Source of the DNA: Candidatus Binatus sp.
Lineage (GTDB): Bacteria > Desulfobacterota > Binatia > Binatales > Binataceae
NCBI RefSeq assembly: GCF_036567905.1
Contig: NZ_DATCTO010000063.1
Coordinates: 59,384-123,383 of the forward strand
Length of the DNA stretch: 64,000 nucleotides
Direction: 5' to 3'
Within the stretch, counting starts at the first letter, position 1, and every line of letters begins with the position of its first letter. The translations under genes were made by a program, and so were the position numbers. Below the pieces are notes generated by a model. That model did no database searches. It was not told the DNA's origin and saw nothing but the letters and a program-made list of their open reading frames with translations. Positions 17,503-26,231 of this stretch are shown piece by piece.

Positions 17503-17646
17503 CGCAATCGCGCCAGAGAACGACCGCGAGCCTTCAAAGTACGCGGATTGATTTCCCGGCGCGCGGCGCTGCGCCGATGACGTCAGGCACTCGGCTTTAT
17601 CTCCCGCGCTTGATTGGCAGGCGATTTGGCGCCGCCCGCGGCGTAG

Positions 17647-17662
17647 CCTAACGTTTGTTAGG
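17647..17662. promoter_or_regulatory. Palindromic operator copy 1
   Basis: CCTAAC-GTTT-GTTAGG: perfect 6-bp inverted arms with a 4-bp spacer. The arms are identical to those of copy 2, 101 bp downstream, and TAG precedes both. The half-site TAAC-N4-GTTA resembles TetR-family operators. Confidence 0.6.
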
Positions 17663-17696
17663 TTCATGGCGCACGCCGGTTGTTATCGGTCGCACG

Positions 17697-17726
17697 TTTG
17701 ACACCCGAGTTGCACCTTTGACACCC
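17697..17726. repeat. Direct repeat TTTGACACCC x2
   Basis: TTTGACACCC occurs at 17697-17706 and 17717-17726, exactly 20 bp apart (about two helical turns) and between the two palindromes. Each copy contains TTGACA, which could be a -35, but no good -10 was found at 16-18 bp from either. Confidence 0.5.
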
Positions 17727-17747
17727 AACCCGTCTCTGCTCTCCTAG

Positions 17748-17763
17748 CCTAACGAGTGTTAGG
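17748..17763. promoter_or_regulatory. Palindromic operator copy 2
   Basis: CCTAAC-GAGT-GTTAGG: the same inverted arms as copy 1 with an unrelated spacer, which is what a protein-bound site looks like after drift of the uncontacted centre. Confidence 0.6.
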
Positions 17764-18111
17764 GACCGATGAGAGCGGCTCCGAACCCCGACTCGCATTC
17801 GCCGGGTTCCGCTCCGACGTGTGCGCTGCGCCCGCCGCACGAACCGGTGCTTCAGAAAAAAAATGGCGCGGATGGCACCATAGCGGCTGTAGCCATACGC
17901 GCCACAAGCAACCAAGAAATTGAATTCGGCAGCCACCCGCGCCGACGCCGTATGGCACGAGCAGTGCATACGTAAAACACGTCCGGATTCTTGGGATTCC
18001 TAATGACCGGTGAGGTGAAATGCTCAAGCCGAATACCAGCTGAGACGCCTGCTTGAGGGGCGTCACGCTCGGGCGCGCTCACGCGCCTTGGCGCGACGGG
18101 ATGCGTTCGAA

Positions 18112-18131
18112 TTGAAGGCCAGCGCCTTCAA
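18112..18131 (+). promoter_or_regulatory. Leader hairpin upstream of the Fe-S subunit gene
   Basis: TTGAAGGC and GCCTTCAA flank a CAGC loop (8 bp, perfect), 54 nt before ATG 18186. It may stabilise the mRNA or bind a regulator; it is not close enough to block the ribosome site by itself. Confidence 0.4.
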
Positions 18132-18185
18132 ACGAGGGACCGGGGCTTCATTTACGTCAGCATGAAAAATTAGAGAGGCAGTGCC

Positions 18186-19262
18186 ATGAGCAAAAGACAA
18201 CTCGCGATGGTGATCAACCTCGATAAATGTATCGGGTGTCAGACTTGCACCGTCGCCTGCAGCACTCACCGTCTTAACCATCCCGGCACCGAGATGCTCC
18301 GCTACATATGGTGCGAAACCAAGCCCGGCGAGGGGTGGCCCAAGGGATGGATGGAACTGGGCCGCAAGGTTCCGGACCGGGTGCGGGACTACGGCGGAAC
18401 GTGGAACTTCAACTGGGAGGAGGTCTATACGAATCCGGTCGGCGCCAAGTACCTGCATCCGGTGACCAAGGAAACCGGAGAGCCGCCGAAGTGGGGACCT
18501 ATCTGGGAAGAAGACCAGGGCGCCGGCCAGTGGCCAAACGGGTACTTTTTCTATATGCCCCGGCTTTGCAATCACTGCACCGATGCTCCTTGCATCGCCG
18601 TCTGCCAGGATCACTTCGCCAAAGGCGGCGGCATGCCGTCGAGCCAGGGGAACGGGCACAGGAACTCGTTGCACAAGCGCGAGGAGGACGGGATCGTGTT
18701 GATCGATCCGAGTTCGTGCGACGAATGCGGCCTGTGTGCAGCGGAATGTCCCTACAAGATTCCGATGGAAAACATCGTGGCAGGCACCTACGAGATGTGC
18801 GACTTCTGCGCCGGCCGGGTGGACAACCAGTACGCTCCGGTATGCGCGAAGAGCTGCCCCGCGCGCGGGATGTACTTCGGTTACCTCGACGACAAGGATG
18901 GCTTCGTCGCCAAGCTCGTCAACGAATACAAAGTCGCCCTGCCACTGCGTCCCGACTTCAACACCGGTCCCAATGTTTACTACGTACCGCCGTTCATCCG
19001 GCCAACCACTTTCGCTGCCGGGAACAAGCCGACCGGTCAAGCCGATATTCCGGCCGATCTTCTTCGCAAGTACTTCGGACCCGGTCTTGACCAGGCGATG
19101 ACTACGCTCAAGGAGCATCGCGCACGCGCCGAGCGCGGTGAAAAATCCGAATTGATGGATCTGCTCATCATCTACAAATGGTCGGAGGCCTTCACCCCGT
19201 TCAAGGTCGAAGCTCCGGTCGAACCGATCGAGCAGGGCTCGCAGACCGGGAAGGGGCGTTAG
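18186..19262 (+). CDS. NarH/EbdB-type Fe-S (beta) subunit of a Mo oxidoreductase
   Basis: 358 aa, AGAGG upstream. Four Cys groups typical of type II DMSO-reductase-family beta subunits are present: C15-x2-C18-x2-C21-x3-C25; CNHCTDAPCIAVC; CDECGLCAAEC; and C-x2-C-x11-C-x3-C in MCDFCAG...VCAKSC. The position that is Trp in E. coli NarH group III is Cys here, so all four clusters could be [4Fe-4S]. A ~20-residue insert (GGGMPSSQGNGHRNSLH) follows group II. There is no signal peptide. It passes electrons to and from the catalytic subunit. The next gene starts 2 nt after its stop, and this single beta probably serves both alpha subunits. Confidence 0.9.
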   Translation: MSKRQLAMVINLDKCIGCQTCTVACSTHRLNHPGTEMLRYIWCETKPGEGWPKGWMELGRKVPDRVRDYGGTWNFNWEEVYTNPVGAKYLHPVTKETGEPPKWGPIWEEDQGAGQWPNGYFFYMPRLCNHCTDAPCIAVCQDHFAKGGGMPSSQGNGHRNSLHKREEDGIVLIDPSSCDECGLCAAECPYKIPMENIVAGTYEMCDFCAGRVDNQYAPVCAKSCPARGMYFGYLDDKDGFVAKLVNEYKVALPLRPDFNTGPNVYYVPPFIRPTTFAAGNKPTGQADIPADLLRKYFGPGLDQAMTTLKEHRARAERGEKSELMDLLIIYKWSEAFTPFKVEAPVEPIEQGSQTGKGR

Positions 19263-19264
19263 TC

Positions 19265-22123
19265 ATGGCCAAGCGCAAGGGCGAAGAAAATTCCGCGGCC
19301 AACCAAACGGCCGCCGAAGCCACTCGGGACTACTGGCAATGGGATCGGTGCCGATGGGGAACCCATCGCGTCAACTGCTATCCCGGCAGTTGCCCGTTCC
19401 GCGTCTATGCCAAGGACGGCAAGGTGATTCGCGAGGAAATCTCGTGCACCTATCCCGAGTTCGACGACCCCGACTACAAGGTGCCCGACTACAATCCGCG
19501 TGGATGTCAGAAAGGCTACCAGCACTCGCAAGCGATGTACGGCCCCGACCGGCTGTTATACCCGATGAAGCGTGCGGGCGAGCGCGGCAGCGGCAAGTGG
19601 GAACGGATTAGCTGGGAGCAGGCCTACGATGAAATCGCCAGCAAGCTCGTCGACATTATCCAGAAATACGGGCCGCAGGCGATCTCCGACGACCATGGAA
19701 CCAATGGCGCCGGCGTGTTGCGCGGCGGCGGCGAGGGTGCCTCGACCGGCTTCGTGTCGCGCCTGGGCGGGGTCAGCTACGATCTCAACTTTCTCATCGG
19801 TGATTTCAACCCCGGCCAATACCTGACCTTCGGGCAATTCCAGCACGCTCCGGGAATCGAGACTTGGTTCCTCGCCGATACGGTCATCGCTCTTTCGAAT
19901 CCGGCATACGGTAACATTCCCGACATCCATTATATTCTCGAGGCGCGCTATCGCGGCGCCAAAGTGGTCGCGATCGCGCCCGACAAGAATGCCACTTCCC
20001 AGTTCGCTGACATGTGGCTGCCGGTCAACTGGTCGGCCGACCCGGCGCTGTGGCTCGGCGTCTGCAAAATCCTGATCGATAATGGATGGGTCGACCTCGA
20101 GTTCATGAAGGAGCAGACCGATCTCCCGGTGCTGGTCCGCATGGACGACCAACGGTTCCTGCGCGCCTCCGACCTAACCGAGGGCGCAGACATGGAGCAG
20201 TTCTTCGCCATCGACACCGCCACCGGCAAACCCGAACCGGTGCCCAAAGGCACGCTGGCGATGCCGTTCGACTACGCGCTCGAGGGCAAATGGAAAGTTA
20301 CCCTCAAGGACAAGAAGCAGATCGAGGTCACAACCGTCTACGAGCTGCTCAAGCGGCGAATCGCTGAATACACGCCGGAAAAGGTGCACGAGATATCGGG
20401 TATCCATCCCGATCAGCTCGCCCAGTTGGCCGAACTCGTCAAGCCGCCGCGCAAGGTGTTCGTCTTCGTCAACTGGAACGCCGGCAAGCTCTACCATGGC
20501 GATCTGCTCGAGCGCTCCTACTGCTACATGCTCGCGCTCACCGGAAACGTCGGCAAGGCCGGCACGGGCTCGCGGGGATGGTCGGCCGGAGCCGAGTATA
20601 TCGGCGGCGCCGCCGTCGTCGGCGGGATGCCCAACGAGGTGCTCGAGACCGGCGATCCTTTGCTTCACGCGATGAATATGTCGCAGAAGATACAGGAGGA
20701 CTATCGGACATATTTCAAAATGGACCCGACGATACCTCCGGCCGAGGCTGCTTTGGGTGCGCTCCGTGAAGGCCTAAGGATGGGCAACACACTCTCGCCG
20801 CCGGTTTGGCTCTGGTACCACCACGCCGGGTACAAGGAGGTTTGGGACAAGTTCCTCGACGACCCGAACGCGCCCAAGAAAATCAGCCAGTACGCCGAGG
20901 AATCGCTCGCCAACGGCTGGTGGAAGGGGTTCGTACACCCCGACAAGGAAATCACTCCAAAGGGAATGCTGGTATCCGGATCGAATCCGCTCCGCCGGCA
21001 CCGCGGCGGTATGAACACCTACCTGAATACCTTGTGGCCGAAGCTCGAGCTAATCGTGGTCTTGGATCCGCGCTGGAGCACCACGGGACTCTACGCTGAC
21101 TACGTGCTGCCGGCCGCATCGTTCTATGAGTACGCCGACGCCAAGTACTCGACGCCGGCGACCCGCTTCAGCACCTTCACCGACCAGACCGTGCCGATGC
21201 TCGGCGAGTCCAGGTCCGACCGCCAGATCACGCTCGCCCTGCTCAAACGCATTCAGGAGCATCTATTGAAGCGAGGCGTGGAAAAGTACAAGTCCGGTGA
21301 CCGGGAGATCGTCGTCAAGGAGCTCTACTGGCGGGGCACCTTCGGAGGACGCTACGGCGAAACCAACGAAGACGAGGAACGTCTGGTAAACGACACCTAT
21401 AACGCGCTCGGAAAGATGGGATGGTTCGAAAGTCTCGACGGTGAAGAGCTCACGCTCGCCAACCTGCGCAAGAACGGCAAAGCGTGGCTGAGCGGCCGCC
21501 CCGCCTGGCACGCGACCGTGGTCCAGAACGCGGACATGGTTTCGGGCCAGATATTCTGGCCCTTCCGCGATCAGATCGAACAAAAGGTGCCGTACGCGAC
21601 CACTACCCGGCGAATGGAGCTGTACCTCGACCATCCGTGGTTCATCGAGGCCGACGAGCACCTCGTCCGTTACAAGCAGCCACCCAACATCGGCGGCGCA
21701 CAACCCCTGCGGCTTACCAGCGGGCACCTCAGATGGAGTGTTCACTCGAACTGGGTAGTCTCGTACGAGATGCTGAAGCTGCATCGCGGTGAGCCCTTTG
21801 CTTTCATCAACGAAACCGTCGCGAAGGAAAAGGGCATCGCGGATCATGATTATATCCGCGTATACAATGACTACGGCTCTTTCATAACCCGGGCGAAGCT
21901 CAGTTCCTGTACGCGGCCCGATCAGCTCGTGATCTACCACGCATGGGAGCCTTATCAGTATCCAAACTGGATGCCGTACGATGGCTTGCTGCCGGGCCCG
22001 CCCAAGGGCCTGCACTTCGCAGGCGGCTACCGCCACTACGAATACACCCTGTGGAACTGGGCTCCTTCGCAATCGGACCGGCAGACCAACATTGACTTCG
22101 AAAAAGCGAAACTCCCGGCGTAG
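19265..22123 (+). CDS. Type II DMSO-reductase-family Mo catalytic (alpha) subunit 1
   Basis: 952 aa from ATG 19265. The N-terminal FS0 site has H34, C38, C43 and C81 (HRVNC...C...NPRGCQKG), i.e. the His/Cys3 ligation typical of NarG/EbdA, but with CX4C rather than CX3C in the first pair. D180, in LIGDFNPGQYLTFG, aligns by eye with the Mo-ligand Asp of NarG/EbdA. Cofactor-binding landmarks include SNPAYGNIPDIHYILEARYR, VSGSNPLRRHRGG, and the C-terminal GHLRWSVHSNW. There is no Tat signal, so it is probably cytoplasmic. Relatives include ethylbenzene, steroid-C25 and selenate or perchlorate enzymes. The substrate cannot be read from sequence. Confidence 0.88.
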   Translation: MAKRKGEENSAANQTAAEATRDYWQWDRCRWGTHRVNCYPGSCPFRVYAKDGKVIREEISCTYPEFDDPDYKVPDYNPRGCQKGYQHSQAMYGPDRLLYPMKRAGERGSGKWERISWEQAYDEIASKLVDIIQKYGPQAISDDHGTNGAGVLRGGGEGASTGFVSRLGGVSYDLNFLIGDFNPGQYLTFGQFQHAPGIETWFLADTVIALSNPAYGNIPDIHYILEARYRGAKVVAIAPDKNATSQFADMWLPVNWSADPALWLGVCKILIDNGWVDLEFMKEQTDLPVLVRMDDQRFLRASDLTEGADMEQFFAIDTATGKPEPVPKGTLAMPFDYALEGKWKVTLKDKKQIEVTTVYELLKRRIAEYTPEKVHEISGIHPDQLAQLAELVKPPRKVFVFVNWNAGKLYHGDLLERSYCYMLALTGNVGKAGTGSRGWSAGAEYIGGAAVVGGMPNEVLETGDPLLHAMNMSQKIQEDYRTYFKMDPTIPPAEAALGALREGLRMGNTLSPPVWLWYHHAGYKEVWDKFLDDPNAPKKISQYAEESLANGWWKGFVHPDKEITPKGMLVSGSNPLRRHRGGMNTYLNTLWPKLELIVVLDPRWSTTGLYADYVLPAASFYEYADAKYSTPATRFSTFTDQTVPMLGESRSDRQITLALLKRIQEHLLKRGVEKYKSGDREIVVKELYWRGTFGGRYGETNEDEERLVNDTYNALGKMGWFESLDGEELTLANLRKNGKAWLSGRPAWHATVVQNADMVSGQIFWPFRDQIEQKVPYATTTRRMELYLDHPWFIEADEHLVRYKQPPNIGGAQPLRLTSGHLRWSVHSNWVVSYEMLKLHRGEPFAFINETVAKEKGIADHDYIRVYNDYGSFITRAKLSSCTRPDQLVIYHAWEPYQYPNWMPYDGLLPGPPKGLHFAGGYRHYEYTLWNWAPSQSDRQTNIDFEKAKLPA

Positions 22124-22140
22124 TCGCAGAGGCTAAAAAA

Positions 22141-24996
22141 ATGGCAAACGAATCGGATAAGCCCCAGGGCTCCGGGTCGAGACGGGATTCCGTGCAGGAG
22201 CAGCGCCAATATTTTGAATGGGATAGCTGCAAGTGGGGTACCCATCGCGTCAACTGCTACCCCGGCAGTTGCCCGTTCCGCGTCTATGCCAAGGACGGCA
22301 AGGTGATTCGCGAGGAAATCTCCTGCACCTATCCGGAGTTCGACGACCCCGAATCGAGGGTGCCCGACTACAATCCGCGCGGATGCCAGAAGGGTTACCA
22401 ACATTCGCGCGCGATGTACGGACCCGACCGAGTGTTGCACCCGATGAAGCGGGCGGGCGAGCGCGGCAGCGGAAAATGGGAAAAGATTTCCTGGGATCAG
22501 GCCTTCGAGGAAATCGGCGACAAGATCGCTGGTGTCATCCAGAAGTACGGCCCCAAGGCGCTGATCGACGATCACGCCGCCAACGGCATCGGAGTGTTTC
22601 GCGGTGCTGCCGAGGGCTCGACCACCGGCATGACTTCGTTACTCGGTGGAGTGAGCTTCGATCTCGACTTCGTGACCGGCGACTTCAAGGTCGGCCAGTG
22701 GCTGACCTTTGGCGAGATGCATCACGCACCCGGGATCGAGAATTGGTTCCTGCCCGACACCATCATCCTGATGTCCAACCCGGTGTACGCGAACATTCCC
22801 GACATGCACTACATCCTGGAAGCCCGCTATCGCGGCGCCAAGATAATCGCCGTCGCACCGGACAAGAATCCTTCATGCCAGTTCGCCGACATCTGGGTGC
22901 CTATCGACTGGTCGGCGGATCCCGCGCTGTGGCTCGGGGTGGCAAAGATTCTGATCGACAAGGGATGGATCGACGAGCACTTCGTCAAGGAACAGACCGA
23001 TCTGCCAATCCTGGTTCGATCAGATGATGGCCGGTTCCTGACAGAATCCCACCTGCGCGAGGGCGGAGACCCTGAACAGTTCTATGCAATCGACTCCGCG
23101 ACCGGACAGCCCGTGCAGATGCCCAAGGGTACGCTTGAAATGGCCGCCGACTATGCCCTCGACACGCGCACCAGCGTGCGCCTGAAAGACGGCACCAAGC
23201 TCGACGTCAGATCGGTTTTCAGCCTGCTCAAGGAACGCCTTAACGACTATACGCCGGAGAAGGTCCACGAGATGTCGGGTGTTCACCCAGACATGCTCCA
23301 GCAGATCGCCGAGCTCTGCCGGCCGCCCCGCAAGATTTTCGGCTATATCAACTTCATTACCGGCAAGCTCTATCATGGCGATCTGCTCGAGCGCTCGTAT
23401 TGCTACATCCTTGCGCTGACCGGCAGCATCGGCAAACCGGGCACCGGCACCCAGGGATGGTCGCCGGGAACGGAGATCTCGGCCTCGATGGCGGCTGTCT
23501 CCGGAATGCCGAAGCAGGTGATCGAATCGGAGAACCCGATCGCCGCGGCCGCGACCGTGACCCAGATGATGATGGAGGATTACAAGACGCGCCTTAAGAT
23601 GGACCCCACGATGCCGCCGGTCGAGGCCGCCAACGGCACGGCGCATGAGGGTCTGAAAATGTCAGGCACGCTCACGCCCGGGGTTTTTCTCTGGTATCGC
23701 CACGCCGGATACAAGGAAGTCTGGGACAAGCATCTGCACGATCCTTATACCGACAAGAAGATCAGTGACTACGCCGAAGACGCAGTCGCCAAGGGCTGGT
23801 GGGACGGATTCGACCAGAAAGTCACACCGCGCGCCATGTTCGTATCAGGATCGAATCCGCTCCGCCGTCATCGCGGCGGCATGAATACCTATATAAAGAC
23901 CCTATGGCCGAAGCTCGAAACGATCGTCGTTTTCGATCCGCGCTGGAGCACGACCGGTCTTTATGCAGACTATGTATTGCCATCCGCCTCTTACTATGAG
24001 TACGCGGATGTAAAGTACTCGACGCCCGACACGCGACTGCTGTGCTTCACCGATCAGTCGGTGCCGATGCAGGGAGAGTCCCGATCGGACCGTCAGATTG
24101 CGCTTGGCGTGTTGCGCAGCATCGCGAAGCACCTCAAGGCCCGCGGCATCGAAAAGTACAAGGCCGGCGAAAACCGTGAGGTCATCGTTGACGACCTGTA
24201 CTGGCGAGCGACCTACGGCAACCGCTATGGCGAGACCAACGCCGACGAAGAGCGCATGGTCGATGACTGCCTCCATGCCCTCGGCGAGCTGGGATGGCTC
24301 ACCAGCCTTGACGGTGAAGACGTTAACCTCGCCAACATGCGCAAGAACGGCAAGGCATGGCTGAGCGGGCGTCCGCCCTGGCACGGGATGGTATGCCAGA
24401 GCACGGATATGGTCCCGCGCCAGGTTCATGTGCCGATGAGAGACCAGGTGGAACTGAAGGTCCCATACGCGACCACCACCCGGCGCATCGCGTTCTACAT
24501 CGATCACCCGTACTTCATCGAAGCGGACGAGGCCCTCGTTTGCTGTAAGCGGCCTCCAGACATCGGCGGTCACCAGCCGCTGAGAATCACCGGCGGCCAC
24601 GTCCGCTGGAGCATCCACGCCAATTGGCATACTTCGCTCGAAATGATGAAGCTGCATCGCGGCGAGCCGTTCGCCTTCATCAATAATACTGCCGCGCGCG
24701 AAAGGGGCATCAAGGACCACGACTTCATTCGCGTGTACAACGACTATGGCGAATTTCTGGTGAGAGCGAAGCCGTCCGCCTGCGTGCGACCGGATCAGTT
24801 GGTCATCTACCATGCCTGGGAGCCGTATCAGCATCCCAATGGCATGCCCGCAGACGGCCTGATGCCTGGCCCACCCAAAGGGCTCCACTTTGCCGGCGGC
24901 TATCGGCATTTTGAGTACACGCTGTTTAGCTGGGCGCCATCACAGAACGACAGGCAGACCAATATTGAGTACGAGAAGGCGACCTTTCAGGCATAA
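22141..24996 (+). CDS. Type II DMSO-reductase-family Mo catalytic (alpha) subunit 2
   Basis: 951 aa; AGAGG precedes ATG 22141. It is a full-length paralogue of subunit 1 with the same landmarks: H35, C39, C44, C82; D181 in VTGDFKVGQWLTFG; SNPLRRHRGGMNTY; and GGHVRWSIHANW. The two proteins are broadly similar along their length. An 82-nt stretch around the FS0 site differs by only one base between them (22241-22322 vs 19362-19443), pointing to conversion or selection at DNA level. There is no Tat signal. Differences in the active-site entry region (e.g. GEMHHAPGIENWFLPD vs GQFQHAPGIETWFLAD) suggest a different substrate range. Confidence 0.88.
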   Translation: MANESDKPQGSGSRRDSVQEQRQYFEWDSCKWGTHRVNCYPGSCPFRVYAKDGKVIREEISCTYPEFDDPESRVPDYNPRGCQKGYQHSRAMYGPDRVLHPMKRAGERGSGKWEKISWDQAFEEIGDKIAGVIQKYGPKALIDDHAANGIGVFRGAAEGSTTGMTSLLGGVSFDLDFVTGDFKVGQWLTFGEMHHAPGIENWFLPDTIILMSNPVYANIPDMHYILEARYRGAKIIAVAPDKNPSCQFADIWVPIDWSADPALWLGVAKILIDKGWIDEHFVKEQTDLPILVRSDDGRFLTESHLREGGDPEQFYAIDSATGQPVQMPKGTLEMAADYALDTRTSVRLKDGTKLDVRSVFSLLKERLNDYTPEKVHEMSGVHPDMLQQIAELCRPPRKIFGYINFITGKLYHGDLLERSYCYILALTGSIGKPGTGTQGWSPGTEISASMAAVSGMPKQVIESENPIAAAATVTQMMMEDYKTRLKMDPTMPPVEAANGTAHEGLKMSGTLTPGVFLWYRHAGYKEVWDKHLHDPYTDKKISDYAEDAVAKGWWDGFDQKVTPRAMFVSGSNPLRRHRGGMNTYIKTLWPKLETIVVFDPRWSTTGLYADYVLPSASYYEYADVKYSTPDTRLLCFTDQSVPMQGESRSDRQIALGVLRSIAKHLKARGIEKYKAGENREVIVDDLYWRATYGNRYGETNADEERMVDDCLHALGELGWLTSLDGEDVNLANMRKNGKAWLSGRPPWHGMVCQSTDMVPRQVHVPMRDQVELKVPYATTTRRIAFYIDHPYFIEADEALVCCKRPPDIGGHQPLRITGGHVRWSIHANWHTSLEMMKLHRGEPFAFINNTAARERGIKDHDFIRVYNDYGEFLVRAKPSACVRPDQLVIYHAWEPYQHPNGMPADGLMPGPPKGLHFAGGYRHFEYTLFSWAPSQNDRQTNIEYEKATFQA

Positions 24997-24998
24997 TC

Positions 24999-26231
24999 AT
25001 GTCCAAAGTCGGCGGTGCGTTGCCATCTTGGTATTGGCCTGCAGGCATCCCGCGTCGAGTTCCGGTAGCACAGCAGCCGCTCGGCCGTCTGTTCCGGCAG
25101 CGATTCGCGACGATGAAAGACCGAATCGCGGTCGCGGACAAAAATGTCCGCATCACTTACGGTGAACTACTCGAGCAAAGCCTGAGTCTGGCCGGCGGTA
25201 TCCAAACCGCCGGCCTCACCGGCACCATCGCGATCTCCGATCCTGATCCGCTCGAGAGTCTGCGCCTGTGCCTTGCCGGTTTGTTCGCCGGACGCCGCAT
25301 CTTGCTCGCCGATCCCGCAGACTCCCCCGAGCTGCTCGCGGCCCGGCTTGCCGAGGGCAAGGCTTCCGCCCTCATCACCTCAGATGGCGCCGGGCCTGCG
25401 CAGGCCGCAGGCGTCGCAATGGTCGCCAGGAGCGATCTGCAGGGGACATTCAGCGAAGCGGGAACAGCGATACGCGCGACGGAGCCTGCGATACTGCTTC
25501 CGAGCGGCCGTGGGCTGGTCGCGCATTCACATTTCTCTGTATCGGCGATGGCCGCCTCGATGGCGGCATTCATTCCCCGGCTGCGCGAGATCCCGTTTGT
25601 ATGCACCGAACCTGCGATCGGCTCTTGGGAGATGCTGACAGGTATTTTGCTGGCCATTTCACAGGGTAAGCCTGTTGTATTTGCCAGCCTCGAAGAGTTC
25701 GACGCCGGCGAGTTGACCGACTTCGTGACTGACAACTACATGATCATTCAACGAAGCCAGGCCGACGCAATGTTGGCGGGCGGCCGTATACCGCCGATGA
25801 TGAGTCAGTCTGCCTATGTCTTTGTGTCGACTGGATCTTTCGACCCGCGATGGCGCCGGCACATGGAAGCGCTATGTGGCCGCCCGATCTTTCCGCTCTG
25901 GGGACTCCCCGAGGTCGGCCCTCTGGTTGCCGCTCATCCGACCTGGATTCCGCCGCATGGACACGGATTTCCACTGGTCAATGTCTCTCTGATTCCGATC
26001 GATCCGGACAGCGGCAAGGTTTCGATCGTGCCGTGGGAGATGCTCGATCAGGCGGAGGTTGGCGTCGAGGCGCTATCCGCGATGGTCGGCTACGTCGAGC
26101 CGGCGCGCAACGTCGGGGTCAAATCCGGCACCGCGGTCAGGACGCGCCAGGTCGCCACGATGGATCATGTTGGCGTAGTTGTCCTGCAGGGCGCCCCGTT
26201 CGACGGCCTGGGAGCCGCCGGTGCCAACTGA
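24999..26231 (+). CDS. Degenerate AMP-ligase-like (ANL superfamily) protein
   Basis: 410 aa, starting 2 nt after alpha 2. The N-terminal part follows the ANL fold: ITYGELLEQSLSLAGGIQTA, then LRLCLAGLFAGRRILLADP. The phosphate-binding loop expected as TSGTTGxPKG is replaced by LPSGRGLVAHSH. GLPEVGPLVAAHPTWIPPHG marks the later adenylate-binding region. The usual C-terminal domain with the catalytic lysine is missing. It may be an inactive partner or a binding subunit, or work together with the next gene product. Loss of the loop makes ordinary acyl-CoA synthesis by this protein alone unlikely. Confidence 0.65.
   Translation: MSKVGGALPSWYWPAGIPRRVPVAQQPLGRLFRQRFATMKDRIAVADKNVRITYGELLEQSLSLAGGIQTAGLTGTIAISDPDPLESLRLCLAGLFAGRRILLADPADSPELLAARLAEGKASALITSDGAGPAQAAGVAMVARSDLQGTFSEAGTAIRATEPAILLPSGRGLVAHSHFSVSAMAASMAAFIPRLREIPFVCTEPAIGSWEMLTGILLAISQGKPVVFASLEEFDAGELTDFVTDNYMIIQRSQADAMLAGGRIPPMMSQSAYVFVSTGSFDPRWRRHMEALCGRPIFPLWGLPEVGPLVAAHPTWIPPHGHGFPLVNVSLIPIDPDSGKVSIVPWEMLDQAEVGVEALSAMVGYVEPARNVGVKSGTAVRTRQVATMDHVGVVVLQGAPFDGLGAAGAN

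Larger units (their letters stand above)
17454..18185. other. Long regulatory intergenic region before the Mo-enzyme operon
   Basis: No gene is supported here in 732 nt. It contains the terminator of the upstream unit (17475-17500), two palindromes (17647-17662 and 17748-17763), a direct repeat (17697-17726) and a leader hairpin (18112-18131). The length and density of motifs suggest a controlled promoter and a long 5' leader for the operon starting at 18186. Confidence 0.7.

Noticed and set aside
19265..24996. Reading alpha 1 and alpha 2 as nitrate reductase (NarG) because of NarH- and NarM-like neighbours
   Set aside because: They lack NarG length (about 1,240 aa), and no NarJ or NarI is present. 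The sequences only share the type II framework.
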